Of a stretch of 64,000 nt of DNA, positions 32,324 through 41,274 are shown one piece after another. Within the stretch, counting starts at the first letter, position 1. Each line of letters begins with the position of its first letter. Source of the stretch: an uncultured Pelagibacteraceae bacterium. Its GTDB lineage: Bacteria > Pseudomonadota > Alphaproteobacteria > Pelagibacterales > Pelagibacteraceae. The stretch lies in assembly GCA_902524945.1 (NCBI GenBank), contig CABZFF010000003.1, forward strand, positions 1 to 64,000. Reading direction: 5' to 3'. A program made the position numbers and the translations under genes. The notes below the pieces were generated by a model. That model searched no databases, had not been told where the DNA came from, and was given only the letters and a program-made list of their open reading frames with translations.

Positions 32324-32896
32324 ATGAGGACGCAAAAAAACATCCCAGAGCAGCTAAAATTAGCAGACTTTGCCGATAAATCGCTATTAATCCTTGATGA
32401 TGATGATCCCTTAAGGGGTAGGCTTGCAAGAGCCATGGAGAAGAAAGGATTTCAAGTTAAAGAGGCTAAATCAGTAGCTGAGGGTCTTAATATTGCTAAA
32501 ACAGCTCCTACAGCCTTTGCTGTAATTGATCTTAGGCTTGAGGATGGCAATGGATTAGATGTTGTTAAAGAACTCTCAAAAAATAAAAAAGATAGCAGAA
32601 TTGTAATGTTAACGGGATACGGGAATCTACCTACGGCTGTAGCTGCAGTGAAAGAAGGCGCAATCGATTACATAGCTAAACCAGTTGATGCGGACGATGT
32701 TGAGTCTGCTTTATTAGCATCGCCAGAATCAAAAGCAAAGCCTCCTGAAAATCCAATGTCAGCAGATAGAGTGAAATGGGAACATATCCACCGAGTTTTT
32801 GAGTTATGTAACAGAAATGTTTCTGAAACAGCTCGAAGACTTAAGATGCACAGAAGAACACTTCAAAGAATTCTCTCTAAAAGATCTCCAAGATAA
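32324..32896 (+). CDS. regA: RegA/PrrA/ActR-type response regulator
   Basis: Redox response regulator. In 190 residues: receiver domain with acidic pocket LILDDDD and phospho-acceptor D69 in AVIDLRLEDG, TGYGN and the conserved lysine in IAKPVDADD. A short linker and a C-terminal Fis-type helix-turn-helix (RNVSETARRLKMHRRTLQRIL) follow; this nearly invariant DNA-binding helix marks the RegA family. The partner kinase is likely RegB at 26723. No upstream ribosome-binding site is visible. The C-terminus converges with bioY, with a 1-bp gap. Confidence 0.95.
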   Translation: MRTQKNIPEQLKLADFADKSLLILDDDDPLRGRLARAMEKKGFQVKEAKSVAEGLNIAKTAPTAFAVIDLRLEDGNGLDVVKELSKNKKDSRIVMLTGYGNLPTAVAAVKEGAIDYIAKPVDADDVESALLASPESKAKPPENPMSADRVKWEHIHRVFELCNRNVSETARRLKMHRRTLQRILSKRSPR

Positions 32897-32897
32897 C

Positions 32898-33449
32898 TTA
32901 AATAAATTTTCTAAATTTTTTAACTTGATTTATTGCAAGGGTTGCAATTAGAATCTTAAATAACTCTGCTAACAAGAAAGGTTGTGCTCCCAATTTGAAT
33001 ATTGGTTTATCCCAACCTATTAAATTACCTAGCCATAACATCCCTAATACATAAATAAAGCTTGTGGCAAAAACTAATTTAAAAAAATTCTTTAAATAAT
33101 TATTATCGTAATTAAATTTTCCAGCTAAAAATCCAGCAACCATAAAACCTATCAAATAACCCATTGTTGGTCCTGTGAAGTATATTATTCCCATACCTTT
33201 TTCTGGGGTTCCTGAAAACACTGGCAAACCAATTATACCTTCGAATAAATATAAAGAAATAGTTGCCACACCAAGTTTCCATCCAAAACATATTCCTATT
33301 AACAAGACAACTAAAGTTTGCATCGTCATAGGGACTGGGTAAAATGGTATTTTAACTTTTGACGATATGGCTAAAAGAATAGAGCCCAATAAGGCGATAA
33401 ATATATATTTAATTATTTTTGTTTGTTTAAAACTTTTTACAAATTCCAT
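32898..33449 (-). CDS. bioY: Biotin transporter BioY
   Basis: Substrate-binding membrane subunit for biotin uptake. The 183 residues have about six membrane helices and the BioY pattern PFYPVPMTMQTLVVLLIG followed by the GLPVFSG region near 75. No ECF ATPase (bioM/ecfA) or bioN lies nearby; some BioY proteins work alone. It follows the ABC ATPase gene by 31 bp on the same strand, but that ATPase is not an ECF type. This points to a biotin-scavenging lifestyle. Confidence 0.92.
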   Translation of the reverse strand: MEFVKSFKQTKIIKYIFIALLGSILLAISSKVKIPFYPVPMTMQTLVVLLIGICFGWKLGVATISLYLFEGIIGLPVFSGTPEKGMGIIYFTGPTMGYLIGFMVAGFLAGKFNYDNNYLKNFFKLVFATSFIYVLGMLWLGNLIGWDKPIFKLGAQPFLLAELFKILIATLAINQVKKFRKFI

Positions 33450-33480
33450 TTAATTAATTTAACTTTTTTTTTATTAAAAT

Positions 33481-34410
33481 CTAGTGTTTTGTTAATTGAA
33501 CAAAAACATCTTCCAAATCACCATCTTCTGTCGAAATATCCTCAATTTTGATATTATTTTCATTTAAATAATTGATTATTTCCCCAAAATCGAGTGAGTT
33601 TTTTTCATAAGTAACTAATATAGAATTCTCAGAGTTTATTTTAAAATTTATATCTTTCATATTTAAATTCTTATTTAATTCAATGTTTTTAACTTTAAAA
33701 TTTATTTTTTTAGTTTTAATTCTCTCAAGTAATTTTTCGGTAGTATCTAGCGCAACTAAATTTCCCTTATTGATTATAGCTATTCGATCGCACATCTCCT
33801 GTGCTTCAATCAGATAGTGCGTGGTTAATATTATTGTTACACCTTCTTTGTTAAGAGCTTTTACATTTTCCCAAAGATTATTTCTAAGTTCCACATCAAC
33901 TCCGGCTGTAGGCTCATCCAAAATTAAAATTGGAGGTTGATGAACCATAGCCTTTGCTATAAGTAATCTTCTCTTCATGCCACCCGATAAGCTTCTGGAG
34001 TATGCATTAGCTTTATCTTGAAGAGAAACCATCTTTAATATTAAATCAGTTATACGGTTCTCTTTAGAAATACCATAAAGTCCGGCTTGAAGTTCAAGAA
34101 GTTTTTTTGGACTAAAAAAAGCATCTAAGTTAACTTCCTGGGGGACTATTCCCACAGACGCTCTAACTTGACGAGGATTTTGATCTAAATCAAAACCCCA
34201 TACATTTACTTTTCCACTAGTTTTAATAACTGTGCCTCCTAGAATACTTAAAAATGTTGTCTTGCCCGCTCCGTTCGGACCTAATAATCCAAATACCTCA
34301 CCTTGTCTGACTTCAAAACTTAAATCATTCAAAGCTTTATTATGTTTTTTGCTTTTAGGACTAGAATAAACCTTTGTTAGATTTTCAACAGCTAGGGCAA
34401 ATTTATTCAT
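33481..34410 (-). CDS. ABC transporter ATP-binding protein without adjacent permease
   Basis: The 309 residues have Walker A GPNGAGKTTFLSILGG (near 46), the Q-loop, signature LSGGMKRRLLIAKAM, Walker B LILDEPTAGVD and the H-loop TTHYLIEAQEM, as in CcmA/DrrA-type exporter ATPases (COG1131). A C-terminal domain of about 80 residues ends in EDVFVQLTKH, as in YadG-like proteins. No ABC-2 permease lies beside it: the neighbours are bioY downstream and polA divergently 42 bp away. Its transmembrane partner must be elsewhere. The substrate is unknown. Confidence 0.85.
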   Translation of the reverse strand: MNKFALAVENLTKVYSSPKSKKHNKALNDLSFEVRQGEVFGLLGPNGAGKTTFLSILGGTVIKTSGKVNVWGFDLDQNPRQVRASVGIVPQEVNLDAFFSPKKLLELQAGLYGISKENRITDLILKMVSLQDKANAYSRSLSGGMKRRLLIAKAMVHQPPILILDEPTAGVDVELRNNLWENVKALNKEGVTIILTTHYLIEAQEMCDRIAIINKGNLVALDTTEKLLERIKTKKINFKVKNIELNKNLNMKDINFKINSENSILVTYEKNSLDFGEIINYLNENNIKIEDISTEDGDLEDVFVQLTKH

Positions 34411-34452
34411 ACTTTTTTATAATTCATCAAGATTTCAATGTAATATGTATAT

Positions 34453-37218
34453 ATGAGTTCAATAAAAAAAACAGATCATTTTTATTTGGTAGATGGATCT
34501 GGATATATTTTTCGCGCTTATTATGCTCTTCCTCCTCTTTCAAGAAAAAGTGACGGTCTTCCAACTGGTGCGGTTAGTGGTTTCTGCTCTATGCTTTTTA
34601 AATTATTAGAGGACGCTAGATCAGACGACTCTAAAAATAAACCAACACATTTTGCAGTAATATTCGACTCTGCAAGAAAAAATTTTAGAAATGAAATTTA
34701 CAGTGAATATAAAGCGAACAGAGAAGAAGCACCTGACGATTTAGCACCTCAATTTGAGTACATCAGAAAATCTGTTGAAGCTTTTAACTTACCGTCTATT
34801 GAACTTTTAAATTATGAAGCAGATGATCTCATAGCCACTTATGCAAAAAAAATTACTGAAGCTGGTGCAAAGGTTACCGTGATATCGTCGGATAAAGATT
34901 TAATGCAGTTAGTTTCAAATAAAGTCAGACTATTTGATCCTATGAAAAGTAAAGTTATAGGCGAAAAAGATGTAATTGAAAAATTTGGAGTTCAACCAAG
35001 TCAAGTAATCGACGTACAATCACTTGCTGGAGATAGTTCAGATAATGTGCCTGGAGTTCCTGGTATTGGAGTTAAAACAGCAGCAGAACTTATAAATAAA
35101 TATAAAACATTAGAAAATTTATTAAAGAAGGCATCAGAAATACCTCAGAACAAAAGACGGGAAACCCTATTATCTAACAAAGATAAAGCTATGATTAGTA
35201 AGCAATTAGTAACTTTAAAAAATGATGTTCCACTTAGAAATGATGCTGCTGACTTTATTATTAAAGATATTAATAAAGATAAACTATACGATTTTTTAAG
35301 AGACATGGAATTTAATAGATTGTTGAGCCAGGCAATTAGTTTTTATGGAGAACCTAGAAGCAAAGATTTTAATGAGAAAAATCCTGTAAAAAAAAACAAT
35401 ATGATAAATACTAAGACCTACAAAACTATTTTTAAAGAGAAACAACTGGACGAATTAATAAAAAAATTAAATGAAAAATCAGTTATAGCAGTTGATACTG
35501 AAACCTCATCCTTAAATCCCCAAGAAGCAGATCTTGTTGGCATATCGTTATGTTATAAGGCTAACGAAGCTTTCTATATCCCGGTAGGTCATACAGAAAA
35601 AACTGAATTAATAAAGGATATTGTTTTGAAGAAACTTAAACCACTTTTAGAAGACCCAAGCATAAAAAAAGTTGGCCAAAATATAAAATATGATTTTATA
35701 ATATTTAAAAACCACGGCATCGAACTAAACTCGGTGGAAGACACGATGTTACTTTCGTACACATTAGATGCTGGAAATAATAGACATAATATGGATACGT
35801 TATCTGAATTACATCTTGGTCATAAAACCATATCTTATAAAGATTTGGTAGGAACTGGAAAAAAGCAGTTAAATTTTTCAGAAGTAGATCTTAAATCCGC
35901 CACTGAATATGCTGCTGAGGATGCAGATATAACGTTAAGATTATATGAAGTTTTATCTGAGAGAGTATCTAAAGAAAAGTTAGAAAAAATTTATGAGGAA
36001 TTTGAAAAGCCAATGATAAAAATTCTCTCAAAACTAGAGTCGAGTGGTGTGAAAGTTGATGATGCTTATCTTAAAAAACTTTCAAAAAAATTTGAGGAAA
36101 AATTAATAACTATTGAAAAAGAAATTTATAAAATATCGGGTAAAAAATTTAATATCGGATCGCCAAAACAATTAGGAGAAATTATTTATAATGACTTAAA
36201 GATAGCAAAATTGAAAAAAACTAAGAAAGGAAGTTTAGCTACGAGCGCTAAAATTTTAGAGGACTTAGCATTAACTGGACATAAATTTCCTAATTTAGTT
36301 TTAGAATGGCGCCAAGTTTCAAAATTAAAAAGTACTTATACAGATGCTTTGCAAGACCATATAAATAATAAAACAAAAAGAGTTCATACTTCTTTTTTAC
36401 TAGCTGCAACTAATACCGGTAGGTTAGCTTCGAGTGATCCTAATTTACAAAATATTCCTATAAAGACTTCAGACGGTAAAGAGATAAGAAAAGCCTTTAT
36501 AGCAGATAAAAATAATTTATTAATTTCAGCAGATTATAATCAAATAGAAATGAGAATTCTTGCTGATATGGCTGATGTAAAAGAATTAAAGAAAGCTTTT
36601 AAAAATAAACAAGATATACATTCTTTAACAGCGAGCCAAGTGTTTGATGTTCCTATTACAAAAGTGACAGATGATTTTAGAAGAAAAGCTAAGGCAATTA
36701 ATTTTGGAATTATTTATGGAATTACACAATATGGATTGGCAAAACAAATATCAGTTTCAAATGAAGAGGCTTTAAGTTTCATTAATTCATATTTTAAAAA
36801 ATTTCCTGAAATTAAAGATTATATGAACACGACAATAAAAACTTGCAGAAAGCAAGGCTTTGTTACAAATATTTTTGGAAGAAGAATTCATTTAAGAGGC
36901 ATTAACGATAAAAATTTTAGCGTACGCGCATTTCAAGAAAGAGCAGCAATTAATGCTCCAATACAAGGATCAGCTGCAGATATCATAAGACTAGCAATGA
37001 TAAAAATTGATAGAATACTTGAAGAAAAAAAGAAAGCAAAAATGCTTTTACAAATACATGATGAACTTATTTTTGAATGTTTAAAAAAAGATGAAAGTGA
37101 AGTAAAAAAAATTGTTAAAGAAGTTATGACGTCAGTGTCAAGCTCAGACCATCACATGTTTTCAATACCTTTAGAAGTAAGTATTAACTCTGGAAACAAT
37201 TGGGGAGAAGCCCATTAA
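34453..37218 (+). CDS. polA: DNA polymerase I
   Basis: Repair and Okazaki-fragment-processing polymerase. The 921 residues contain the 5'-3' exonuclease domain (about 1-290; VDGSGYIFRAYYA, VISSDKDLMQL, GDSSDNVPGVPGIG), the 3'-5' exonuclease domain with the D348-x-E350 pair in AVDTETSSLNP (proofreading residues present), and the polymerase domain with motif A SADYNQIEMRILA, motif B RRKAKAINFGIIYGI and motif C LQIHDELIFE. Full length, close to E. coli (928). It lies 39 nt before chvI. Confidence 0.97.
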   Translation: MSSIKKTDHFYLVDGSGYIFRAYYALPPLSRKSDGLPTGAVSGFCSMLFKLLEDARSDDSKNKPTHFAVIFDSARKNFRNEIYSEYKANREEAPDDLAPQFEYIRKSVEAFNLPSIELLNYEADDLIATYAKKITEAGAKVTVISSDKDLMQLVSNKVRLFDPMKSKVIGEKDVIEKFGVQPSQVIDVQSLAGDSSDNVPGVPGIGVKTAAELINKYKTLENLLKKASEIPQNKRRETLLSNKDKAMISKQLVTLKNDVPLRNDAADFIIKDINKDKLYDFLRDMEFNRLLSQAISFYGEPRSKDFNEKNPVKKNNMINTKTYKTIFKEKQLDELIKKLNEKSVIAVDTETSSLNPQEADLVGISLCYKANEAFYIPVGHTEKTELIKDIVLKKLKPLLEDPSIKKVGQNIKYDFIIFKNHGIELNSVEDTMLLSYTLDAGNNRHNMDTLSELHLGHKTISYKDLVGTGKKQLNFSEVDLKSATEYAAEDADITLRLYEVLSERVSKEKLEKIYEEFEKPMIKILSKLESSGVKVDDAYLKKLSKKFEEKLITIEKEIYKISGKKFNIGSPKQLGEIIYNDLKIAKLKKTKKGSLATSAKILEDLALTGHKFPNLVLEWRQVSKLKSTYTDALQDHINNKTKRVHTSFLLAATNTGRLASSDPNLQNIPIKTSDGKEIRKAFIADKNNLLISADYNQIEMRILADMADVKELKKAFKNKQDIHSLTASQVFDVPITKVTDDFRRKAKAINFGIIYGITQYGLAKQISVSNEEALSFINSYFKKFPEIKDYMNTTIKTCRKQGFVTNIFGRRIHLRGINDKNFSVRAFQERAAINAPIQGSAADIIRLAMIKIDRILEEKKKAKMLLQIHDELIFECLKKDESEVKKIVKEVMTSVSSSDHHMFSIPLEVSINSGNNWGEAH

Positions 37219-37257
37219 ACGCCTAAATTTTGACAATATAATTAAGAGAATAAAAAT

Positions 37258-37956
37258 ATGAGTCAAACAATAGCTTTAGTAGATGACGACAGAAATATAC
37301 TAACTAGTATAAGTATTGCTTTGGAAAGAGAAGGTTTTAAAGTTCAAACTTATATCGACGGAGAGTCTGCCTTAATAGGATTAACTAGAAATCCTCCTGA
37401 CTTAGCTATTTTGGATATTAAAATGCCAAGGATGGATGGAGAAGAGTTATTAAAAAAACTTAAAAAAAAGATGTCAATTCCAATTATCTTTCTAACATCA
37501 AAAGATGATGAAGTTGATGAATTACTTGGTTTGAAGTTGGGTGCTGATGATTTTGTCAAAAAATCTGGAGGTTTTTCTACAAAAGTTTTAATAGAGAGAA
37601 TAAGAGTTCAATTAAGGAAAAAAACTAATACTATCGATGACACAAAAAATATAATTAGTCATGGTAAATTAAAATTAGATCCTGCTCAATTGGAGTGTGA
37701 ATGGAATGGTAGAGCTTTGCCAGATAAGCTGACCACTACAGAATTTCTAATTGTAAAAGAATTAGCTAAAAGACCAGGAGTTATAAAAGAAAGAGCACAT
37801 TTAATGGACATAGCATATAAGGAAAATACAGAAATTGAAGATAGAACTATTGATAGTCATGTAAAGAGAATAAGAAAAAAGTTTAAAAAGGTAGATGAGA
37901 AGTTTTCTGCAATTGAAACTAGATATGGAAGCGGGTATAGATGGAATGTTAGCTAA
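37258..37956 (+). CDS. chvI: ChvI-like OmpR-family response regulator
   Basis: The 232-residue receiver plus winged-helix regulator has acidic pocket LVDDD, phosphorylation site D53 in LAILDIKMPRMDG, and the C-terminal DNA-binding domain with EIEDRTIDSHVKRIRKKF. Normally GADD is followed by a KPF segment; here GADDFVKKSGGF replaces the Lys-Pro pair, a small departure from the consensus. It overlaps the kinase gene by 1 nt. In alphaproteobacteria ChvG/ChvI responds to acid or cell-envelope stress. The name follows similarity of the pair; OmpR/EnvZ-like naming is the alternative. Confidence 0.82.
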   Translation: MSQTIALVDDDRNILTSISIALEREGFKVQTYIDGESALIGLTRNPPDLAILDIKMPRMDGEELLKKLKKKMSIPIIFLTSKDDEVDELLGLKLGADDFVKKSGGFSTKVLIERIRVQLRKKTNTIDDTKNIISHGKLKLDPAQLECEWNGRALPDKLTTTEFLIVKELAKRPGVIKERAHLMDIAYKENTEIEDRTIDSHVKRIRKKFKKVDEKFSAIETRYGSGYRWNVS

Positions 37957-39476
37957 TGAAACAAAAAAAATCAGCTTCTATTCTAAAGAAGTTTTTAATA
38001 ATTAACCTTACGGTCTTTTCTGTTTTAGGACTTTTTACAATTATATACCTTGAGGCAATCCAGCCAAATCTAGTAAAAGAAAGATCAGATAATCATAAAA
38101 TAGTAATTAATAATACCAAAGATAATCTTGAAAGACTAAATATAGAATACACAAAAGAAGGAATTAGAAATTTTTTGCTCTCTACTAGATTTTTATTTCA
38201 AAGTCTAGACCGTGTCCAATTTTATGATTTATCAGGAAATCTAATTGGAGACACAAACATTTTAGATTTAGATCAAAGTGTTTTTACAGGATCAGATATA
38301 ATTTTCGAGGAAGCTTTGGGTGGTGAAACAATTAAGCCAAACATTGAAGAGAGACTTGAAGAAGAGGAAATAGACGAAATAAAAGATATTATTACAAATA
38401 AATATAATAATGAAATAATGACTGTGACTAACGATAAAAAAAATAATTTTTTTGTAAGCACGCTAAGCAAAATTAAATTTCAAAACGATGATATCGGTTA
38501 TATTGTAGTTTCAGAGCAAGCAAATGATATCACCACAGCTGTAAAAGAGAGAAAAGCATTTATAATTAGAACTATGATTGCTGTTGCAATTGTGATTTTA
38601 ATCTTTTCTCTGTTTTTGAATAAATATATTCTTAAGCCAATAGGACTTTTAGTTAAATTTAGTGACGGAGTTAAAAAAAAATCTAATCAAACAATTGATA
38701 TAAACAAAGTTTTTATCAGAAATGATGAAATTGGAAAACTAACACAGTCAATTGATGAAATGACTAAAGAATTACAACAACGAACTAATAGAGCAGAAAC
38801 ATTTTCAAATGACTTAGCTCACGAAATAAGAAATCCACTCGCATCTTTAAAAAGTGCCTCAGAACTTTTAGACAAAACTACCGAAAAAAACGAGGGAGAA
38901 AAACTTCTTAAAATCATAAATCATGATGTAGAAAGAATAGAAAGATTAATAACTGATTACACCCAAATGTTAAAAGACGAAGCATCTTTATCCAGAGAAA
39001 AAATGAGTAAAATTAATTTAGTTGAGATAGTTAATAGTGTAGTGGAAGACTTTAACCAGGATCTTATTAATCAGAATAAAAAAATTGAGATAAGAGTTAT
39101 CAATAATATTAAAAGTAAAAACGGTCATTTTATATTCGGTATAAGCAATAGATTAGAACAAGTAGTTGCTAATTTATTAGATAATTCAATTTCATTTAGC
39201 AAAGATAATCAAAAAATTGAGATTGGCCTTGAAGAAACTTCTAGCAATTTATTAATTTCAGTAAAAGATGAGGGACCAGGTTTTGCGGAAACATCGCCTC
39301 AGAAAATTTTTAAGCGTTTTTATAGCAATAGACCCGCAAGTTTTGGAAAACACTCCGGCTTAGGTTTGAATATTGTAAAAAATATTGTTCAATTGCATAA
39401 AGGCACAGTAGCAGCCTCAAATAGGCTTAATGCTAAAGGAGCACAGGTTGAGGTTTTAATTCCTAAAGTTTCCTAA
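37956..39476 (+). CDS. chvG: ChvG-like sensor histidine kinase
   Basis: The 506 residues have a membrane helix at about 12-33, a periplasmic sensor part with an acidic stretch (about 118-145), a second helix at about 203-221, a HAMP linker, and a kinase core with H289 in LAHEIRNPLASLK. ATPase motifs are NLLDNSISFSK, VKDEGPGF and HSGLGLNIVKNI. It overlaps chvI by 1 nt. ChvG-type kinases sense envelope or pH change; the signal in this organism is unknown. Confidence 0.85.
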   Translation: MKQKKSASILKKFLIINLTVFSVLGLFTIIYLEAIQPNLVKERSDNHKIVINNTKDNLERLNIEYTKEGIRNFLLSTRFLFQSLDRVQFYDLSGNLIGDTNILDLDQSVFTGSDIIFEEALGGETIKPNIEERLEEEEIDEIKDIITNKYNNEIMTVTNDKKNNFFVSTLSKIKFQNDDIGYIVVSEQANDITTAVKERKAFIIRTMIAVAIVILIFSLFLNKYILKPIGLLVKFSDGVKKKSNQTIDINKVFIRNDEIGKLTQSIDEMTKELQQRTNRAETFSNDLAHEIRNPLASLKSASELLDKTTEKNEGEKLLKIINHDVERIERLITDYTQMLKDEASLSREKMSKINLVEIVNSVVEDFNQDLINQNKKIEIRVINNIKSKNGHFIFGISNRLEQVVANLLDNSISFSKDNQKIEIGLEETSSNLLISVKDEGPGFAETSPQKIFKRFYSNRPASFGKHSGLGLNIVKNIVQLHKGTVAASNRLNAKGAQVEVLIPKVS

Positions 39477-39501
39477 CATTATTTCTTGCTAAGGTTTATT
39501 T

Positions 39502-39528
39502 ATGTTGATAATAACATCTTCAATATGA
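39502..39528 (+). promoter_or_regulatory. Nine-codon upstream reading frame overlapping the ahcY start
   Basis: ATG at 39502 with AAGG 8 nt upstream opens a frame of eight codons (MLIITSSI) whose TGA overlaps the ahcY ATG as ATGA. The ahcY start itself has no visible ribosome-binding site, so translational coupling through this short frame is plausible. Confidence 0.35.
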
Positions 39529-40814
39529 TCCACGATTATAAAGTAAAAAATATTAACGAAGCAGATTTTGGAAGAAAAGAAATTTCTTTAGCAGAAACAG
39601 AAATGCCAGGACTTATGGCTCTCCGAAAGGAGTACAAAGGTAAAAAACCCTTGAAGGGTGCAAAAATCTTAGGCTGTCTTCATATGACTATACAAACAGC
39701 AGTGTTAATTGAAACTTTAGTAGAATTGGGAGCAGAGGTTAGGTGGTCTTCTTGTAATATTTTTTCAACACAAGATCATGCAGCTGCGGCAATAGCCAAA
39801 ACGGGGATTCCTGTCTTCGCGTGGAAAGGTGAGACAGAAGAAGAATACTGGTGGTGCATTAAGCAAACTATTGAAGGAAAAAAAGACTGGAAACCAAATA
39901 TGATTTTAGACGACGGCGGTGACCTTACAGCTTTGATGCACAAAGAATATAAAAATTTATTAAAAGACGTTAAAGGTGTTTCAGAAGAAACTACAACAGG
40001 TGTTTTAGCACTTAAAAAAATGGAGGCTGCTAAAGAGCTTCTAATATCTGCCATAAATGTAAACGACTCGGTAACAAAATCTAAATTCGATAACCTTTAT
40101 GGTTGTAGAGAAAGTTTAGTAGATGGTATTAAAAGAGCGACTGATGTAATGATGTCAGGTAAAGTAGCTATCGTTGCTGGATTTGGTGATGTTGGCAAAG
40201 GAAGTGCTGCTTCTTTACGTCAAGCAGGTGCAAGAGTTATGGTAACCGAGACAGACCCGATATGCGCGTTACAAGCTGCTATGGAAGGTTACGAAGTTGT
40301 TGTTATGGATGAAGCTATCAAAGATGCTGATATTGTCGTGACTGCTACAGGAAATAAAGACATAGTTACAGCTGATCATATGAGAGACATGAAAGATAGA
40401 GCAATACTTTGTAACATAGGGCATTTTGATAATGAAATTCAAGTTGAGGCATTAAAAAATTACAAATGGGATGAAATAAAACCGCAAGTGCACGAAATAG
40501 AATTACCCAGTAAAAAAAGGATCATTCTTTTAGCTGAAGGAAGACTGGTTAACTTGGGATGTGCTACAGGGCACCCTAGTTTTGTTATGAGCGCTTCATT
40601 TACAAATCAAGTAATTGCTCAAATTGAACTATGGAACAATTCTGATAAGTATGAGAAGAAAGTTTATGTATTACCAAAACATCTCGACGAAAAAGTTGCC
40701 ATGCTTCATTTAGAAAAAGTAGGTGCTAAATTAACTAAAATGTCAAAAGAGCAAGCAGATTATATTAGCGTTAAACCATCAGGACCATTTAAACCAGATA
40801 CTTACCGCTACTAA
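39525..40814 (+). CDS. ahcY: Adenosylhomocysteinase
   Basis: Hydrolyses S-adenosylhomocysteine to adenosine and homocysteine, regenerating the methyl cycle with MetK. I chose ATG 39525 (429 aa; [20 protein letters not shown]), as family members start close to the [13 protein letters not shown] motif; a TTG at 39486 is less likely. NAD-binding [18 protein letters not shown] (near 210), [14 protein letters not shown] near 75 and the C-terminal [23 protein letters not shown] elements are all present. Confidence 0.95.
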   Translation: MIHDYKVKNINEADFGRKEISLAETEMPGLMALRKEYKGKKPLKGAKILGCLHMTIQTAVLIETLVELGAEVRWSSCNIFSTQDHAAAAIAKTGIPVFAWKGETEEEYWWCIKQTIEGKKDWKPNMILDDGGDLTALMHKEYKNLLKDVKGVSEETTTGVLALKKMEAAKELLISAINVNDSVTKSKFDNLYGCRESLVDGIKRATDVMMSGKVAIVAGFGDVGKGSAASLRQAGARVMVTETDPICALQAAMEGYEVVVMDEAIKDADIVVTATGNKDIVTADHMRDMKDRAILCNIGHFDNEIQVEALKNYKWDEIKPQVHEIELPSKKRIILLAEGRLVNLGCATGHPSFVMSASFTNQVIAQIELWNNSDKYEKKVYVLPKHLDEKVAMLHLEKVGAKLTKMSKEQADYISVKPSGPFKPDTYRY

Positions 40815-40824
40815 ACAGTAGCAA

Positions 40825-41274
40825 ATGATTGTTAAATCTTTAGAACATCTCAATTCCTTATCTCAAAAAGTTGCAGACAAGCTATTTAAGAATGATTGCA
40901 TTTTTTTAATTGGTGAAATCGGGGTAGGAAAAACCACCTTTACAAGATATTTGATTAATTATTTACAAAAAAAAAATGGAGAAAAGATTACAGAAGTACT
41001 TAGCCCTACTTTTAACCTACTTTATGAATATGACTTAAAAAGAATTAAGATTATGCATTATGATCTCTACAGAATAAGAGATGAAAAAGAATTAGAGCAA
41101 TTAGGTATTTTTTTAGATAAGCAAGATACTATTAAGATTATTGAATGGCCTCAACTCATTAATATTCCATTATCTGATAAGTTAGAAATACATTTAGATT
41201 ATGTTAAAAATGAAAAAGAGAGAGAGATAAAATTTATAGGCTCAGGCAAATGGAAAATTTTAGATGAATTATAA
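40825..41274 (+). CDS. tsaE: tRNA threonylcarbamoyladenosine biosynthesis ATPase TsaE
   Basis: Small P-loop protein required with TsaB/TsaD for t6A37 tRNA modification. The 149 residues contain Walker A GEIGVGKTTFTRYL (near 29), SPTFNLLYEY and HYDLYRI, all TsaE signatures. It starts 10 nt after ahcY and overlaps the kinase gene by 11 nt. The tsaE-amgK-murU order is frequent in alphaproteobacteria. Confidence 0.95.
   Translation: MIVKSLEHLNSLSQKVADKLFKNDCIFLIGEIGVGKTTFTRYLINYLQKKNGEKITEVLSPTFNLLYEYDLKRIKIMHYDLYRIRDEKELEQLGIFLDKQDTIKIIEWPQLINIPLSDKLEIHLDYVKNEKEREIKFIGSGKWKILDEL

Noticed and set aside
39477-39524. SAM or SAH riboswitch upstream of ahcY
   Set aside because: Only about 48 nt separate chvG from ahcY, and no conserved riboswitch core or stable helix is seen.
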